From: Paenibacillus_E qinlingensis_A
Lineage (GTDB): Bacteria > Bacillota > Bacilli > Paenibacillales > NBRC-103111
Assembly: GCF_031455095.1 (NCBI RefSeq)
Contig: NZ_JAVDSB010000019.1
Coordinates: forward strand, 50,921 to 114,920
DNA: 64,000 nt
Reading direction: 5' to 3'
In this document: piece by piece, positions 51,729-60,013 of the stretch
Layout: each line of letters opens with the position of its first letter
How positions within the stretch are numbered: position 1 is the stretch's first letter
Position numbers and translations under genes: made by a program
The notes under the pieces: generated by a model
What the model saw: only the letters and a program-made list of their open reading frames with translations
Told to the model about the DNA's origin: nothing
Database searches by the model: none

Positions 51729-53267
51729 ATGAGTAAACCGAGTGAATTGATTGTTGTTTTAGATTTTGGAGGCCAGTATAACCAACTAATTGCTAGACGA
51801 ATCCGTGATTTGGGCGTATACAGCGAGTTGCTGCCGCACAACACAACGGTTGATAAAATTCGTGAAATTAACCCAAAAGGGATTGTATTCTCTGGCGGAC
51901 CTGCAAGCGTATATGGCGAAGGAGCTCCTTCAGTCGATGCTGGCATTTTCGATTTGGGTATTCCAATTTTAGGAATTTGCTACGGGATGCAGTTGATAGC
52001 CCACCAATTGAACGGAAAAGTTGAACGTGCACATACGCGTGAATATGGCAAAGCAGATCTTGAGTTCTCGAACCAAAGTCCGCTAGTCAAAGGTCTAGAG
52101 GCGAAACAAACGGTATGGATGAGTCATGGTGACCATGTTTCCGTTCTACCTGACGGCTTTGTTGTTGAAGCAAGTACGGAGTCCCTTCCAATTGCTGCAA
52201 TGAGCAACCGTGATCGCAACATCCATGCTGTGCAGTTCCACCCAGAGGTTCGTCACTCTGTTCAAGGGAACGAAATGATTCGCAACTTTATTTATGAAGT
52301 GTGTGGCTGTCATGGCGATTGGACGATGTCCTCTTTTGTTGATGATATGATTAAAGAGCTTCGTGCTGAAGTTGGCGATAAAAAAGTGCTTTGCGCACTT
52401 AGCGGCGGTGTGGATTCCTCCGTTGTTGCGATCCTGCTTCATAAAGCAATCGGTGCGCAATTGACGTGCATGTTCATTGACCACGGTTTGCTTCGTCAAG
52501 GTGAAGGCGAAAGCGTTATGGAGACGTTTGTCGGCAAGTTCGACATGAAAGTCGTTAAAATCGATGCGAAAGATCGTTTCCTCGGCAAATTAGCTGGCGT
52601 TGCGGATCCAGAGCAAAAACGTAAAATCATCGGTACTGAATTCATTCGCGTGTTCGAAGAAGAGTCCAGCAAGTTCGATGACTTCACTTTCTTGGCGCAA
52701 GGCACGTTGTACACGGATATCGTAGAAAGTGGTACAGCTACCGCGCAAACGATTAAGTCTCACCACAACGTAGGCGGACTGCCGGAAGATATGAAGTTCA
52801 AGCTAGTTGAACCATTGAAAACACTATTCAAAGACGAAGTGCGTAAAGTAGGCGAAGAGTGCGGCCTTCCTGCGGCTATCGTTTGGAGACAACCATTCCC
52901 AGGTCCTGGTCTAGCGATTCGTGTTCTAGGTGAAGTGACTGAGGATAAGCTGAAAATCGTTCGTGAATCCGACGCTATCTTGCGCGATGAAATCGCCAAA
53001 GCTGGCCTAGATCGCGAGATCTGGCAGTACTTCACGGCGCTTCCAGGCATGAAGAGCGTTGGTGTTATGGGCGACGCTAGAACATACTCCTACACGGTAG
53101 GTATCCGCGCAGTTACATCCATCGACGGGATGACAGCGGACTGGGCGCGTATCCCTTGGGATGTGCTTGAGAAAATTTCCGTTCGTATCGTCAACGAAGT
53201 TGAGAACGTGAATCGTATCGTTTACGATATCACTTCGAAGCCGCCAGCTACGATTGAGTGGGAATAG
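51729..53267 (+). CDS. guaA: GMP synthase (glutamine-hydrolysing)
   Basis: Turns XMP into GMP using glutamine and ATP (512 residues). The class I amidotransferase domain has Cys84 in GICYGMQ and His/Glu in HPEVRHS; the synthetase PP-loop is LSGGVDSSV; the C-terminal GMP-synthase domain ends TSKPPATIEWE. AGGAGGT lies seven bases before ATG 51729; the frame from 51675 is rejected. It closes the yeaC-yeaD-yebA-guaA order. In B. subtilis pbuG comes next; here pbuG is about 9 kb away. Confidence 0.97.
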   Translation: MSKPSELIVVLDFGGQYNQLIARRIRDLGVYSELLPHNTTVDKIREINPKGIVFSGGPASVYGEGAPSVDAGIFDLGIPILGICYGMQLIAHQLNGKVERAHTREYGKADLEFSNQSPLVKGLEAKQTVWMSHGDHVSVLPDGFVVEASTESLPIAAMSNRDRNIHAVQFHPEVRHSVQGNEMIRNFIYEVCGCHGDWTMSSFVDDMIKELRAEVGDKKVLCALSGGVDSSVVAILLHKAIGAQLTCMFIDHGLLRQGEGESVMETFVGKFDMKVVKIDAKDRFLGKLAGVADPEQKRKIIGTEFIRVFEEESSKFDDFTFLAQGTLYTDIVESGTATAQTIKSHHNVGGLPEDMKFKLVEPLKTLFKDEVRKVGEECGLPAAIVWRQPFPGPGLAIRVLGEVTEDKLKIVRESDAILRDEIAKAGLDREIWQYFTALPGMKSVGVMGDARTYSYTVGIRAVTSIDGMTADWARIPWDVLEKISVRIVNEVENVNRIVYDITSKPPATIEWE

Positions 53268-53280
53268 GATATAGCTTGTA

Positions 53281-53336
53281 AAAATGACTCTCTTTTATTT
53301 GCGTTATTTAGCGAATAAAAGGGAGTCATTTTTTTA
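53281..53336 (+). terminator. terminator after guaA
   Basis: AAAATGACTC-CTTTTATT-GCG pairs with GCG-AATAAAAG-GAGTCATTTTTTT. The same core occurs at 54108. Confidence 0.92.
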
Positions 53337-53432
53337 TGACCAGAATTTGTATTGCCTTCTATCCTTTGGTGCGTGTAATATGAACATTACGTTTACTTTC
53401 ACTAATGGGAAGTTCATTTATAGGAGGAATCC

Positions 53433-53600
53433 ATGAACGCGCAATTTTGGAGTATAGCAGCTTATAGTGCTTTTTTGCTGTTGTTGCTATCGTCTGCATG
53501 CTTTGCACTTATGAAATTCAGAACTGGCCAATGGCGAGATCACAGGCTTGCAGTCAACAAAGAGAGCGATGAACCTGCCCAAAAAACTTCAAAGCTATAA
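53433..53600 (+). CDS. small membrane protein of 55 residues
   Basis: An open frame of 56 codons with TAGGAGGAAT placed seven bases before its ATG and a terminator just after its stop. It starts MNAQFWSIAAYSAF and has one membrane span (about 5-27, with LLLLLSSACFALM), then a short basic/acidic tail (KFRTGQWRDHRL ... ESDEPAQKTSKL). Family unknown. Confidence 0.78.
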   Translation: MNAQFWSIAAYSAFLLLLLSSACFALMKFRTGQWRDHRLAVNKESDEPAQKTSKL

Positions 53601-53601
53601 G

Positions 53602-53651
53602 AACTCTTTTTGAGCTAAGCTAAAGTATACAGCTCAAAGGGAGTTTTTTAT
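53602..53651 (+). terminator. terminator after the 55-residue gene
   Basis: AACTC-TTTGAGCT and AGCTCAAA-GAGTT with a following T run. Confidence 0.85.
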
Positions 53652-53721
53652 TTGTTAAGCCAGAGAACTGGACAAATATGTTACATTAATCATATGGCAT
53701 AATTTGATTGGAGGAATAGTT

Positions 53722-54084
53722 ATGACAATAATCGCAGCGATTTTGGTAGGTCTAGTTGCGCTTGAACATCTGTATATCTTGGTGCTGGAAATGTTCCTAT
53801 GGACAACTCCACGTGCAATGAAATCATTTGGAATGACGAAAGAAAATGCTGGAATCACGAAGAGTTTGGCTGCTAATCAAGGGCTCTACAATGGTTTTCT
53901 GGCAGCTGGTCTTGTTTGGGGGCTTGTCCATCCAGATGCATCGTTTGGCCGATCGATTGAAATTTTCTTCCTTGTGTGTGTGCTCGTTGCAGCCGCATTC
54001 GGAGGGGCCACCGCGAAGAAATCAATTTTACTCGTTCAGGGTTTGCCTGCACTAGCAGCGCTTGTTTTCGTTCTTCTTTCCTAG
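53722..54084 (+). CDS. DUF1304 membrane protein
   Basis: A 120-residue membrane protein with about four spans of the DUF1304 family (ALEHLYILVLEMFLWTTPRA is typical of the first half; NQGLYNGFLAAGL of the second). Function unknown. TGGAGGAATAG lies before ATG 53722, so the frame from 53704 is rejected. Confidence 0.87.
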   Translation: MTIIAAILVGLVALEHLYILVLEMFLWTTPRAMKSFGMTKENAGITKSLAANQGLYNGFLAAGLVWGLVHPDASFGRSIEIFFLVCVLVAAAFGGATAKKSILLVQGLPALAALVFVLLS

Positions 54085-54107
54085 CTGAAGAGCTGTAGTT
54101 ACACAAA

Positions 54108-54156
54108 AATACTCCCTTTTATTTGCGCGTTTTGCGAATAGAAGGGAGTATTTTAA
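54108..54156. terminator. terminator after the DUF1304 gene
   Basis: AATACTCCCTTTTATT-TGCG pairs with GCG-AATA-AAGGGAGTATT, then TTAAATTT. Nearly the same core as the guaA terminator. Confidence 0.88.
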
Positions 54157-54310
54157 ATTTATTTGGGAGGAGCTATAGCCTGTCACCTCACACAGAACGC
54201 TAGAATCCGCTGTAAGCTTGCTTGAGGGGTTCCGAAGGTAAATGCATATCTGTACGTAGTTGAGTCCACTAACGTAAAGCACAGCGACTTAGCGCGGAAG
54301 GATGACGGCT

Positions 54311-54769
54311 TCAGCCGCGAACGAGAGGCTCTATGACGAATGTCGATCTCGCCTCAGGTGAAGACGATTGCTCGCCGCGTACTACCCACCCGTATGAAAG
54401 CACAGCCGTTAGAAGGCTATACTCTTCTGACGAAAGGCTCGCTACAACTGACTCTTGACCCGCCTCGAGCTGCAGCTCAGCTTCCTGTCCGAACACGACA
54501 AGTATCCAGCTGGCAATGCCGCGGAGCGTGTTGTATTTGATTTGGTAGCCGTGCCGTACAGCTTGTTCGAATGCACCCGGATCGCTGCTCTCGAGCTCCG
54601 TTAAGCGCGCATAGTCAAATTGGAATTTGCTATCGTCTACCGGAAGCTGGTGGCCAGTGCGAACCCGTTGAAGCAGCTCGTCTGTGGACCATCCTTGATT
54701 CTTAAGTGATTCTAGGATGAGAGCATCCCATTGCGACAGTTTAACTGGACTTGATTCGGAAGTTGGCAT
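54311..54769 (-). CDS. hypothetical protein, 152 residues
   Basis: A soluble acidic protein without signal or membrane spans. The N-terminal half is helical (LSQWDALILESLKNQGWSTDELLQRV), the C-terminal half alternates short strands (ESVVASLSSEEYSLLTAVL). I do not recognise the family. AGGAGCGAAACCAA precedes the ATG. It lies between two terminators, so it is monocistronic. Confidence 0.75.
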   Translation of the reverse strand: MPTSESSPVKLSQWDALILESLKNQGWSTDELLQRVRTGHQLPVDDSKFQFDYARLTELESSDPGAFEQAVRHGYQIKYNTLRGIASWILVVFGQEAELQLEAGQESVVASLSSEEYSLLTAVLSYGWVVRGEQSSSPEARSTFVIEPLVRG

Positions 54770-54810
54770 TTGGTTTCGCTCCTATCTATGCGCATGGCGT
54801 TGTATGAAAG

Positions 54811-54852
54811 AGACTGCCCAATCGTCATATCGACGATGAGGCAGTCTTTAGC
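54811..54852 (-). terminator. terminator after the transporter operon
   Basis: AGACTGCC-ATCGTC and GACGAT-GGCAGTCT around ATAT, with a T-rich minus-strand tail. Confidence 0.8.
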
Positions 54853-54869
54853 ATGTTCAGCGGTGATTC

Positions 54870-56702
54870 TTACTTGCTGGCTTTATATTTGCTTAGGAAA
54901 TCCTTTACTTTTGCAGGATCTGCTTTGACTTCTAAGCCTGTTTTGACAAGTGGGCTTAATGTCGAGATCGCTTTGAACTTATTGTTTTTGTAGTAAGCAA
55001 GGAATTCGTCTTGATTAATCGAGTGCAGCACAGCTTTTCTCAAATCAGAACTTTTGGCAATGTCACGGTTCTTGGTGTTGAACAGAAGGTAGGACACAGC
55101 GTTACTAGGCATTGTTTGTAGCAAAAGCTTAGTATCTGCTTTAACGACATCGTACTTCGTCTCGGACACACCGTAGTACAGGTGAATCTCACCACTTCTT
55201 AGTGCGGATAGGGAAGCTTCAGCATCTTTGATGAAACGAATTTTGATAGAATCTACTTTTGGCTCATACTTTGTGCCCTTCATATATCCAGGGTTTTTGT
55301 AGAAGACGGCTTCATAATCATTTTTGTACGACAGGATATAAGGACCGCTTGTTGCCAGCGTATTGTTGTATTTCGCACCTTCAGTAACCCCTGCTTGGTC
55401 GCCGTAGGCGATGTCTTTGTTTACATCATATTTGGCTACATCATATGTGTTGATGCTTTCGACTTGTTTCTTGGAGACGATACCAGCCGATTGATGAGCT
55501 AAATAGTTCAATACTTGTGGGAATGGCTCTGTTGTTGTCAATTTGATAACTTGATATTTGCCTTCTTTGTTGCTTACTTTTGTTTTGTCAGATACAAGGG
55601 AAGAGATTTTGGAGCCTAGACCCTTTTCCAAGCCTGCTTTGATCGTGTCGGAGCTGCCGGAAATTTTAATGGAGTCTAGTACTGCAGGGTCAGTCACAAG
55701 CTCAACATTTTTAATATGTTCATGCAATGTGAATGTACGGTGATTCGGTACGGAATTTTTGTTCTTAGCACGATTCAACGAGAAGATAACATCTTCAGCG
55801 CCAACGCGTTCGCCAGAATCAGCCCCTAGCTTGTTCTTGATTTGCGCAAAGTTAATATCGTCACGCAGTACGAAATAGTAGTCTGAATTCCCTTCAGCAA
55901 TTGCAAAGTTGTGTGAGAGGGAACCCTCAGGCGTTAGCTTGTCGTCGTCCGTCAAGTTAAGTAGGCGTACATACATGTTTGTGTTAATGATGTTAATCGA
56001 ACCGTCGTTCCCTTTGATCGGATCGAGGGATGTCAAAGACGGAAGAGTGGACTGAAGAATAATCGGTTCTTTCGCACGTTTAGCGGCATCTTTGAAATCA
56101 AGTTCTTCCCATGGGAGAGAGCGTGACTTCGAAAGTCGTACAGATTCTTTTTTCAATACATCTTGATTGAACGCTTGTGCTTTAAGTGAGTTGTAGAGTG
56201 GTGCGATATACGCTTTGTCTAGAACGAGTTGCTGCTCGAATTTTTTGTAAGTCTCTGCATACTGCTCTGGCGTCTGAGCGGCTGCTTGATCAATCAGTTT
56301 GTCGATTTCTGGATCGGACATGATGCTGTAGTCGCCGCCTGTTTTAAATAGGGAACGTACCGCATAGTCAGGGTTCCCGGTTACTGTAGTCCAGCTGGAT
56401 AGGGCAGCGTCGAAGTTACCTGCATCCTGTTGGGCTTTGAACGTACCGTAATCCGGCTGAATGTTCAGCTTAACGTTGAAACCGTTCTTTGTAAGTTGAT
56501 CACGAACGATGTTGAGGTCCGTTTCGTTAGCGCTCGTACCGAGTAGTTCGATATCTACTGGCGTAGTATTAGCGGCTGCTGTTGCACCTGCGGCTGGTGT
56601 TGGTGTTGCAGCGGCTTGGTCTTTGGTTGTGAAATTGCATCCGCTAAGCATCATGGAGACACCGAGGATAACGGGGATGACGACCTTGCTTTTCTTAATC
56701 AT
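54870..56702 (-). CDS. oligopeptide-type substrate-binding lipoprotein, apparently circularly permuted
   Basis: A 610-residue lipoprotein (lipobox LSGC, Cys22). Residues about 50-205 look like the C-terminal part of SBP family 5 proteins: NETDLNIVRDQLTKNGFNVKL, AGNFDAALSSW, NPDYAVRSLF, SDPEIDKLIDQAA, LDKAYIAPLYNS. After a short linker, residues about 213-600 look like their N-terminal part: LTSLDPIKG, NMYVRLLNL, LTPEGSLSHNFAI, YYFVLRDDINF, AEDVIFSLNRA, LRKAVLHSINQDEFL, and the end DPAKVKDFLSKYK is where the C-terminal part normally begins. It is the first gene after two permeases on the minus strand. TAGGAGGGTC precedes the ATG. Confidence 0.88.
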   Translation of the reverse strand: MIKKSKVVIPVILGVSMMLSGCNFTTKDQAAATPTPAAGATAAANTTPVDIELLGTSANETDLNIVRDQLTKNGFNVKLNIQPDYGTFKAQQDAGNFDAALSSWTTVTGNPDYAVRSLFKTGGDYSIMSDPEIDKLIDQAAAQTPEQYAETYKKFEQQLVLDKAYIAPLYNSLKAQAFNQDVLKKESVRLSKSRSLPWEELDFKDAAKRAKEPIILQSTLPSLTSLDPIKGNDGSINIINTNMYVRLLNLTDDDKLTPEGSLSHNFAIAEGNSDYYFVLRDDINFAQIKNKLGADSGERVGAEDVIFSLNRAKNKNSVPNHRTFTLHEHIKNVELVTDPAVLDSIKISGSSDTIKAGLEKGLGSKISSLVSDKTKVSNKEGKYQVIKLTTTEPFPQVLNYLAHQSAGIVSKKQVESINTYDVAKYDVNKDIAYGDQAGVTEGAKYNNTLATSGPYILSYKNDYEAVFYKNPGYMKGTKYEPKVDSIKIRFIKDAEASLSALRSGEIHLYYGVSETKYDVVKADTKLLLQTMPSNAVSYLLFNTKNRDIAKSSDLRKAVLHSINQDEFLAYYKNNKFKAISTLSPLVKTGLEVKADPAKVKDFLSKYKASK

Positions 56703-56822
56703 AGTTTGACCCTCCTAATAAATTTAAGTATATGAACGCACATTCATTCCATAATCCTTCAAGTTAAATCGTTACGATGAAGTCATGGAGTAAGAATGAA
56801 TATTCCAAGAGGAATAGCTTGT

Positions 56823-58331
56823 TTAGTCGAGCTTGGGATCAAGCGCATCGCGAAGACCGTCGCCAAGGAAGTTGAAAGACAGCACTAGCGCAATAATGGC
56901 CAAGCCAGGGTAGATGGCTGTATAAGAGTGAGTTTCGAGATAGGAGCTTCCTACCTTCAAAATATTGCCCCACTCGGGGATATGCGGCTCAACGCCGAGT
57001 CCGAGGTAGCTTAAGCTGCTCGTAGAGATGATAGCCCCGCCTACGGTTAACGTAGATTTGACAATCATCGGCGCAATCGAGTTGGGTACGATATGTCTAA
57101 GTAGGATGATTAGATCGCCTGCACCGAAAGCTCGCGCTGCCTGCACATATTCCAGCGTAGAGACGAGCAACACGTTGGCTCTCATGGTTCGTGCATAGGT
57201 TGGGATCGCCCCAATACTGAGCGCAATAATAAGATTAACCGTGTTGGCGCCGAATGCCGCGATGATCGCAATCGCCAATAGAATGCCAGGAATCGCATAA
57301 AGGATGTCGAGCGCTCGCATGATGAGATTATCTGTATTGCGTCCGTAGTAGCCGGATATCGCTCCTAATGTCCCCCCAATGATCACGGGGATCAATGTCG
57401 AGAGAATACCAACGAAGAGTGAGATACGTGCACCGAATACAATGCGAGAGAATAGACATCGGCCAAAGTTATCCGTACCAAGGGGATAAGTAAGGCTTGG
57501 TGATTGCAGGATAGCTGAGTAGTTATTATCGATAGCTAGTCCATAGTCGAACGTTAAGTAGCTGCACAATGAAATGGCTATCAAGAATCCGATGAACCAC
57601 AGGCCAAGCATGGAAGTCGTACTGCGGGATAGCCGCTCGACAACTTCATTTAATTTGGTTCCCGACGAGCCTTCCTTGTTCTGAAGCTTGGTTATCAATA
57701 AGATGCCAAGTGCAAGAGCGAAGAGATTGCCCGTTAGCGAGGTTGCAAGCACCAGGACGGCGACGATCCAGAACCATTTGGGCAGAAGTTGTTGATCTGC
57801 ATAGCGGGAGATCAGAAGTAAGCCAAGTATTTGAATGACGCCAGCGAATAGAATGAGAGCCATACCAGGTACAAACATATTGGATACATAGGGCTTGAAG
57901 ACGTTTAACGCCGAAACGGCGAACACAAACACAGTTGTTAATAGTGCGTAGACCGAGAGTGTGTAAATGGCACTATTCTTACGCTTAATGAGTTGAAAAG
58001 CTGCTGTTGCGATGAAGATATTCGCCGTCAGCAAGCTAACCAGCAGTACGTAACCTAGCCAACGCGTGGTGCGACGTATCTCTCCGTATTGGAGCAGGTC
58101 TCTGCGAATCAAGGCCATTGTCCCCAATTGGAGCAGAGCAAAGACCAAGTAAGAGACAAAGGCAACGAAAACGACTGAATTCGTAGCCAATTGTGCACCG
58201 TCAAAGCTGTTAAACAACAGAACCAACGCCAAGCTCAAGGTGGCGATTCCGGCAAAGCTGGCCTGTCCGTATTCGGAGCAGGTCTGTAATCTAAAGTGAA
58301 TGTCCTGTTTACTAAGTATCGATTTCGTCAC
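56823..58331 (-). CDS. ABC permease, DppC/OppC type with extra N-terminal membrane region
   Basis: A 502-residue permease. The C-terminal about 260 residues are a normal OppC module (YPLGTDNFGRCLFSRIVFGARISL; EAA loop QAARAFGAGDLIILLRHIVPN; SLSYLGLGVEPHIPEWG). The preceding 240 residues carry about six further hydrophobic spans without a recognised domain; usual OppC proteins are about 300 residues. GTG 58331 has AGCAGGTG upstream, better than GTG 58340. It follows the OppB-type gene closely. Confidence 0.88.
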   Translation of the reverse strand: MTKSILSKQDIHFRLQTCSEYGQASFAGIATLSLALVLLFNSFDGAQLATNSVVFVAFVSYLVFALLQLGTMALIRRDLLQYGEIRRTTRWLGYVLLVSLLTANIFIATAAFQLIKRKNSAIYTLSVYALLTTVFVFAVSALNVFKPYVSNMFVPGMALILFAGVIQILGLLLISRYADQQLLPKWFWIVAVLVLATSLTGNLFALALGILLITKLQNKEGSSGTKLNEVVERLSRSTTSMLGLWFIGFLIAISLCSYLTFDYGLAIDNNYSAILQSPSLTYPLGTDNFGRCLFSRIVFGARISLFVGILSTLIPVIIGGTLGAISGYYGRNTDNLIMRALDILYAIPGILLAIAIIAAFGANTVNLIIALSIGAIPTYARTMRANVLLVSTLEYVQAARAFGAGDLIILLRHIVPNSIAPMIVKSTLTVGGAIISTSSLSYLGLGVEPHIPEWGNILKVGSSYLETHSYTAIYPGLAIIALVLSFNFLGDGLRDALDPKLD

Positions 58332-58343
58332 GTTGGTCACCTG

Positions 58344-59786
58344 CTAGTATTGTTTCATTTTGGAACGGATTCTTGGATCAAAAAATGCGTACAGAATGTC
58401 GATGATGACATTTACGATAGAGATGGTGATAGCGGTATAGACGACACCACCCATAATGGCCGGAATATCGGGGATAAACTGTTTGTCCACGATGTAACTC
58501 CCAATTCCGTTGATATTAAAAACCTTCTCCGTAACAGCTGCGCCTCCCAGCATCCCACCGAACTGTAATCCGATGACTGTGATAATTGGGATCAACGCAT
58601 TACCCACGGCGTGCTTCCACAGCACTTGTCTGCGTGAGAGTCCCTTCGCCCGAGCTGTAATAATGTAATCCTCATGGATGACTTCCAATGTGGAAGAACG
58701 TGTCATCCGAGCGACCGCGGCTGTCAGTCCTGTCCCCAAGACAATGATTGGCATAATCATCGATAAGGCGTTCTGCGGGTTATAGGTAGCGGGCAGCCAG
58801 TGCAGCTTGATTGAGAAATTCAAAATAAGAACCAAACCTTGCCAGAAGTTAGGGATGGACAAGCCAATCAGTGCAATTAACATGAACGTATAGTCCACAA
58901 AAGAATTTGGCCGTGTAGCCGATATCAACCCGATCGGCAGTGCGATCAATACGGCAATTATCGTAGAGATAACTGTGAGCGTGAGCGTTACAGGAAACTT
59001 CGCAGCGATTGAGGTTGTGACAACTTCGTTGCCTGCGAATGATTTGCCTAAATCGAAGGTGATAATCCCCCGAAACGTATCCCACAATTGAACCAGATAA
59101 GGTTGATCCAATCCGTATAGCTTATTGAACGAAGCAATCTGCTCTGCTGTAGCGGTCTCTCCAATAATGTTGGCCGCTGGATTCATAGGGGACAGGTATA
59201 GAATCGTAAAGACGAGAAAGGCGACGCCAAATATGACGAAAACGGTCATCACGAGCCGCTCCATAATATATTTGAGATAGGCGTTGCTATAGACGAACAT
59301 GAGTACATACATGAGAACGCCAGGTATTATGGATAAAGCAAGAAACGCTGGGTTTCGAATCAACTGGCTGAAAGTATCCGCATAGGTGACCTTCGACCTG
59401 TTGTTTCCCTCTTGCGCAGCTTCAAGTTGACTCAGTAAAGCTTCCTTAAATTTGATCGCCGTAATCTGATTAGCTTCACGTTCCAGCTTCTCAGGTGCAA
59501 CGGTTTGACCAAAGAATCGGTGCTTGCGTTCAAGTTGTTCCTTCGTCTCTTCGAAAAGTCGATCTCGATAGCCGGAGGACGTCCATTGCTGCTCTAGCTT
59601 GTCCAGCTCAACCTTGTGCATACTATGCTTCTTACTGTAAAGATAGACAGAATAGACGATGAGGTGCAAGGGAGCTCCCACTAGCAGTAGCAAAAAACGG
59701 TAAGTAGGATGTAAAAGCATTTTGAAAAAGAGATTCCCGAGTCGATCGACGAGTAGGGATTCTGTAGCTGCAGTGTGCCCGGTCAA
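58344..59786 (-). CDS. ABC permease, DppB/OppB type with extra N-terminal region
   Basis: A 480-residue permease. The OppB module starts about residue 170 (YIMERLVMTVFVIFGVAFLVF), with PYLVQLWDTFRGIITFDLGKS and EAA loop ITARAKGLSRRQVLWKHAVGN. The added front part has two hydrophobic segments (about 28-50, 145-165) and a charged helical stretch in between (EETKEQLERKHRFFGQ). TTG 59786 is the start, with AAAGGAG nine bases upstream. First gene of the minus-strand operon 59786-54870. Confidence 0.88.
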   Translation of the reverse strand: MTGHTAATESLLVDRLGNLFFKMLLHPTYRFLLLLVGAPLHLIVYSVYLYSKKHSMHKVELDKLEQQWTSSGYRDRLFEETKEQLERKHRFFGQTVAPEKLEREANQITAIKFKEALLSQLEAAQEGNNRSKVTYADTFSQLIRNPAFLALSIIPGVLMYVLMFVYSNAYLKYIMERLVMTVFVIFGVAFLVFTILYLSPMNPAANIIGETATAEQIASFNKLYGLDQPYLVQLWDTFRGIITFDLGKSFAGNEVVTTSIAAKFPVTLTLTVISTIIAVLIALPIGLISATRPNSFVDYTFMLIALIGLSIPNFWQGLVLILNFSIKLHWLPATYNPQNALSMIMPIIVLGTGLTAAVARMTRSSTLEVIHEDYIITARAKGLSRRQVLWKHAVGNALIPIITVIGLQFGGMLGGAAVTEKVFNINGIGSYIVDKQFIPDIPAIMGGVVYTAITISIVNVIIDILYAFFDPRIRSKMKQY

Positions 59787-60013
59787 GTTCGTGTGCTCCT
59801 TTGTCGGTCAGTTTTTATATTGCATTATTCCGATCGATATAGTAGATTTTAAGAGTGGTAACGAAAAATGTCAATGAAAGTCGAAAAATTGTTTATTTTA
59901 TTTGAATTATATAATTTTTTTATCGTTTTGATATAATTAACTTATATTTTAACATGTATTTACGTATGATAGAAACTTTCTTTTCAAGTTTATCCCAACT
60001 CAAAGGTGATTAT
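59787..60013. other. divergent control region of the transporter
   Basis: An AT-rich stretch between the two halves of the transporter locus. GATATAATTAA at about 59930-59940 offers a -10 box for the plus-strand gene; no convincing -35 was seen. Confidence 0.5.
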
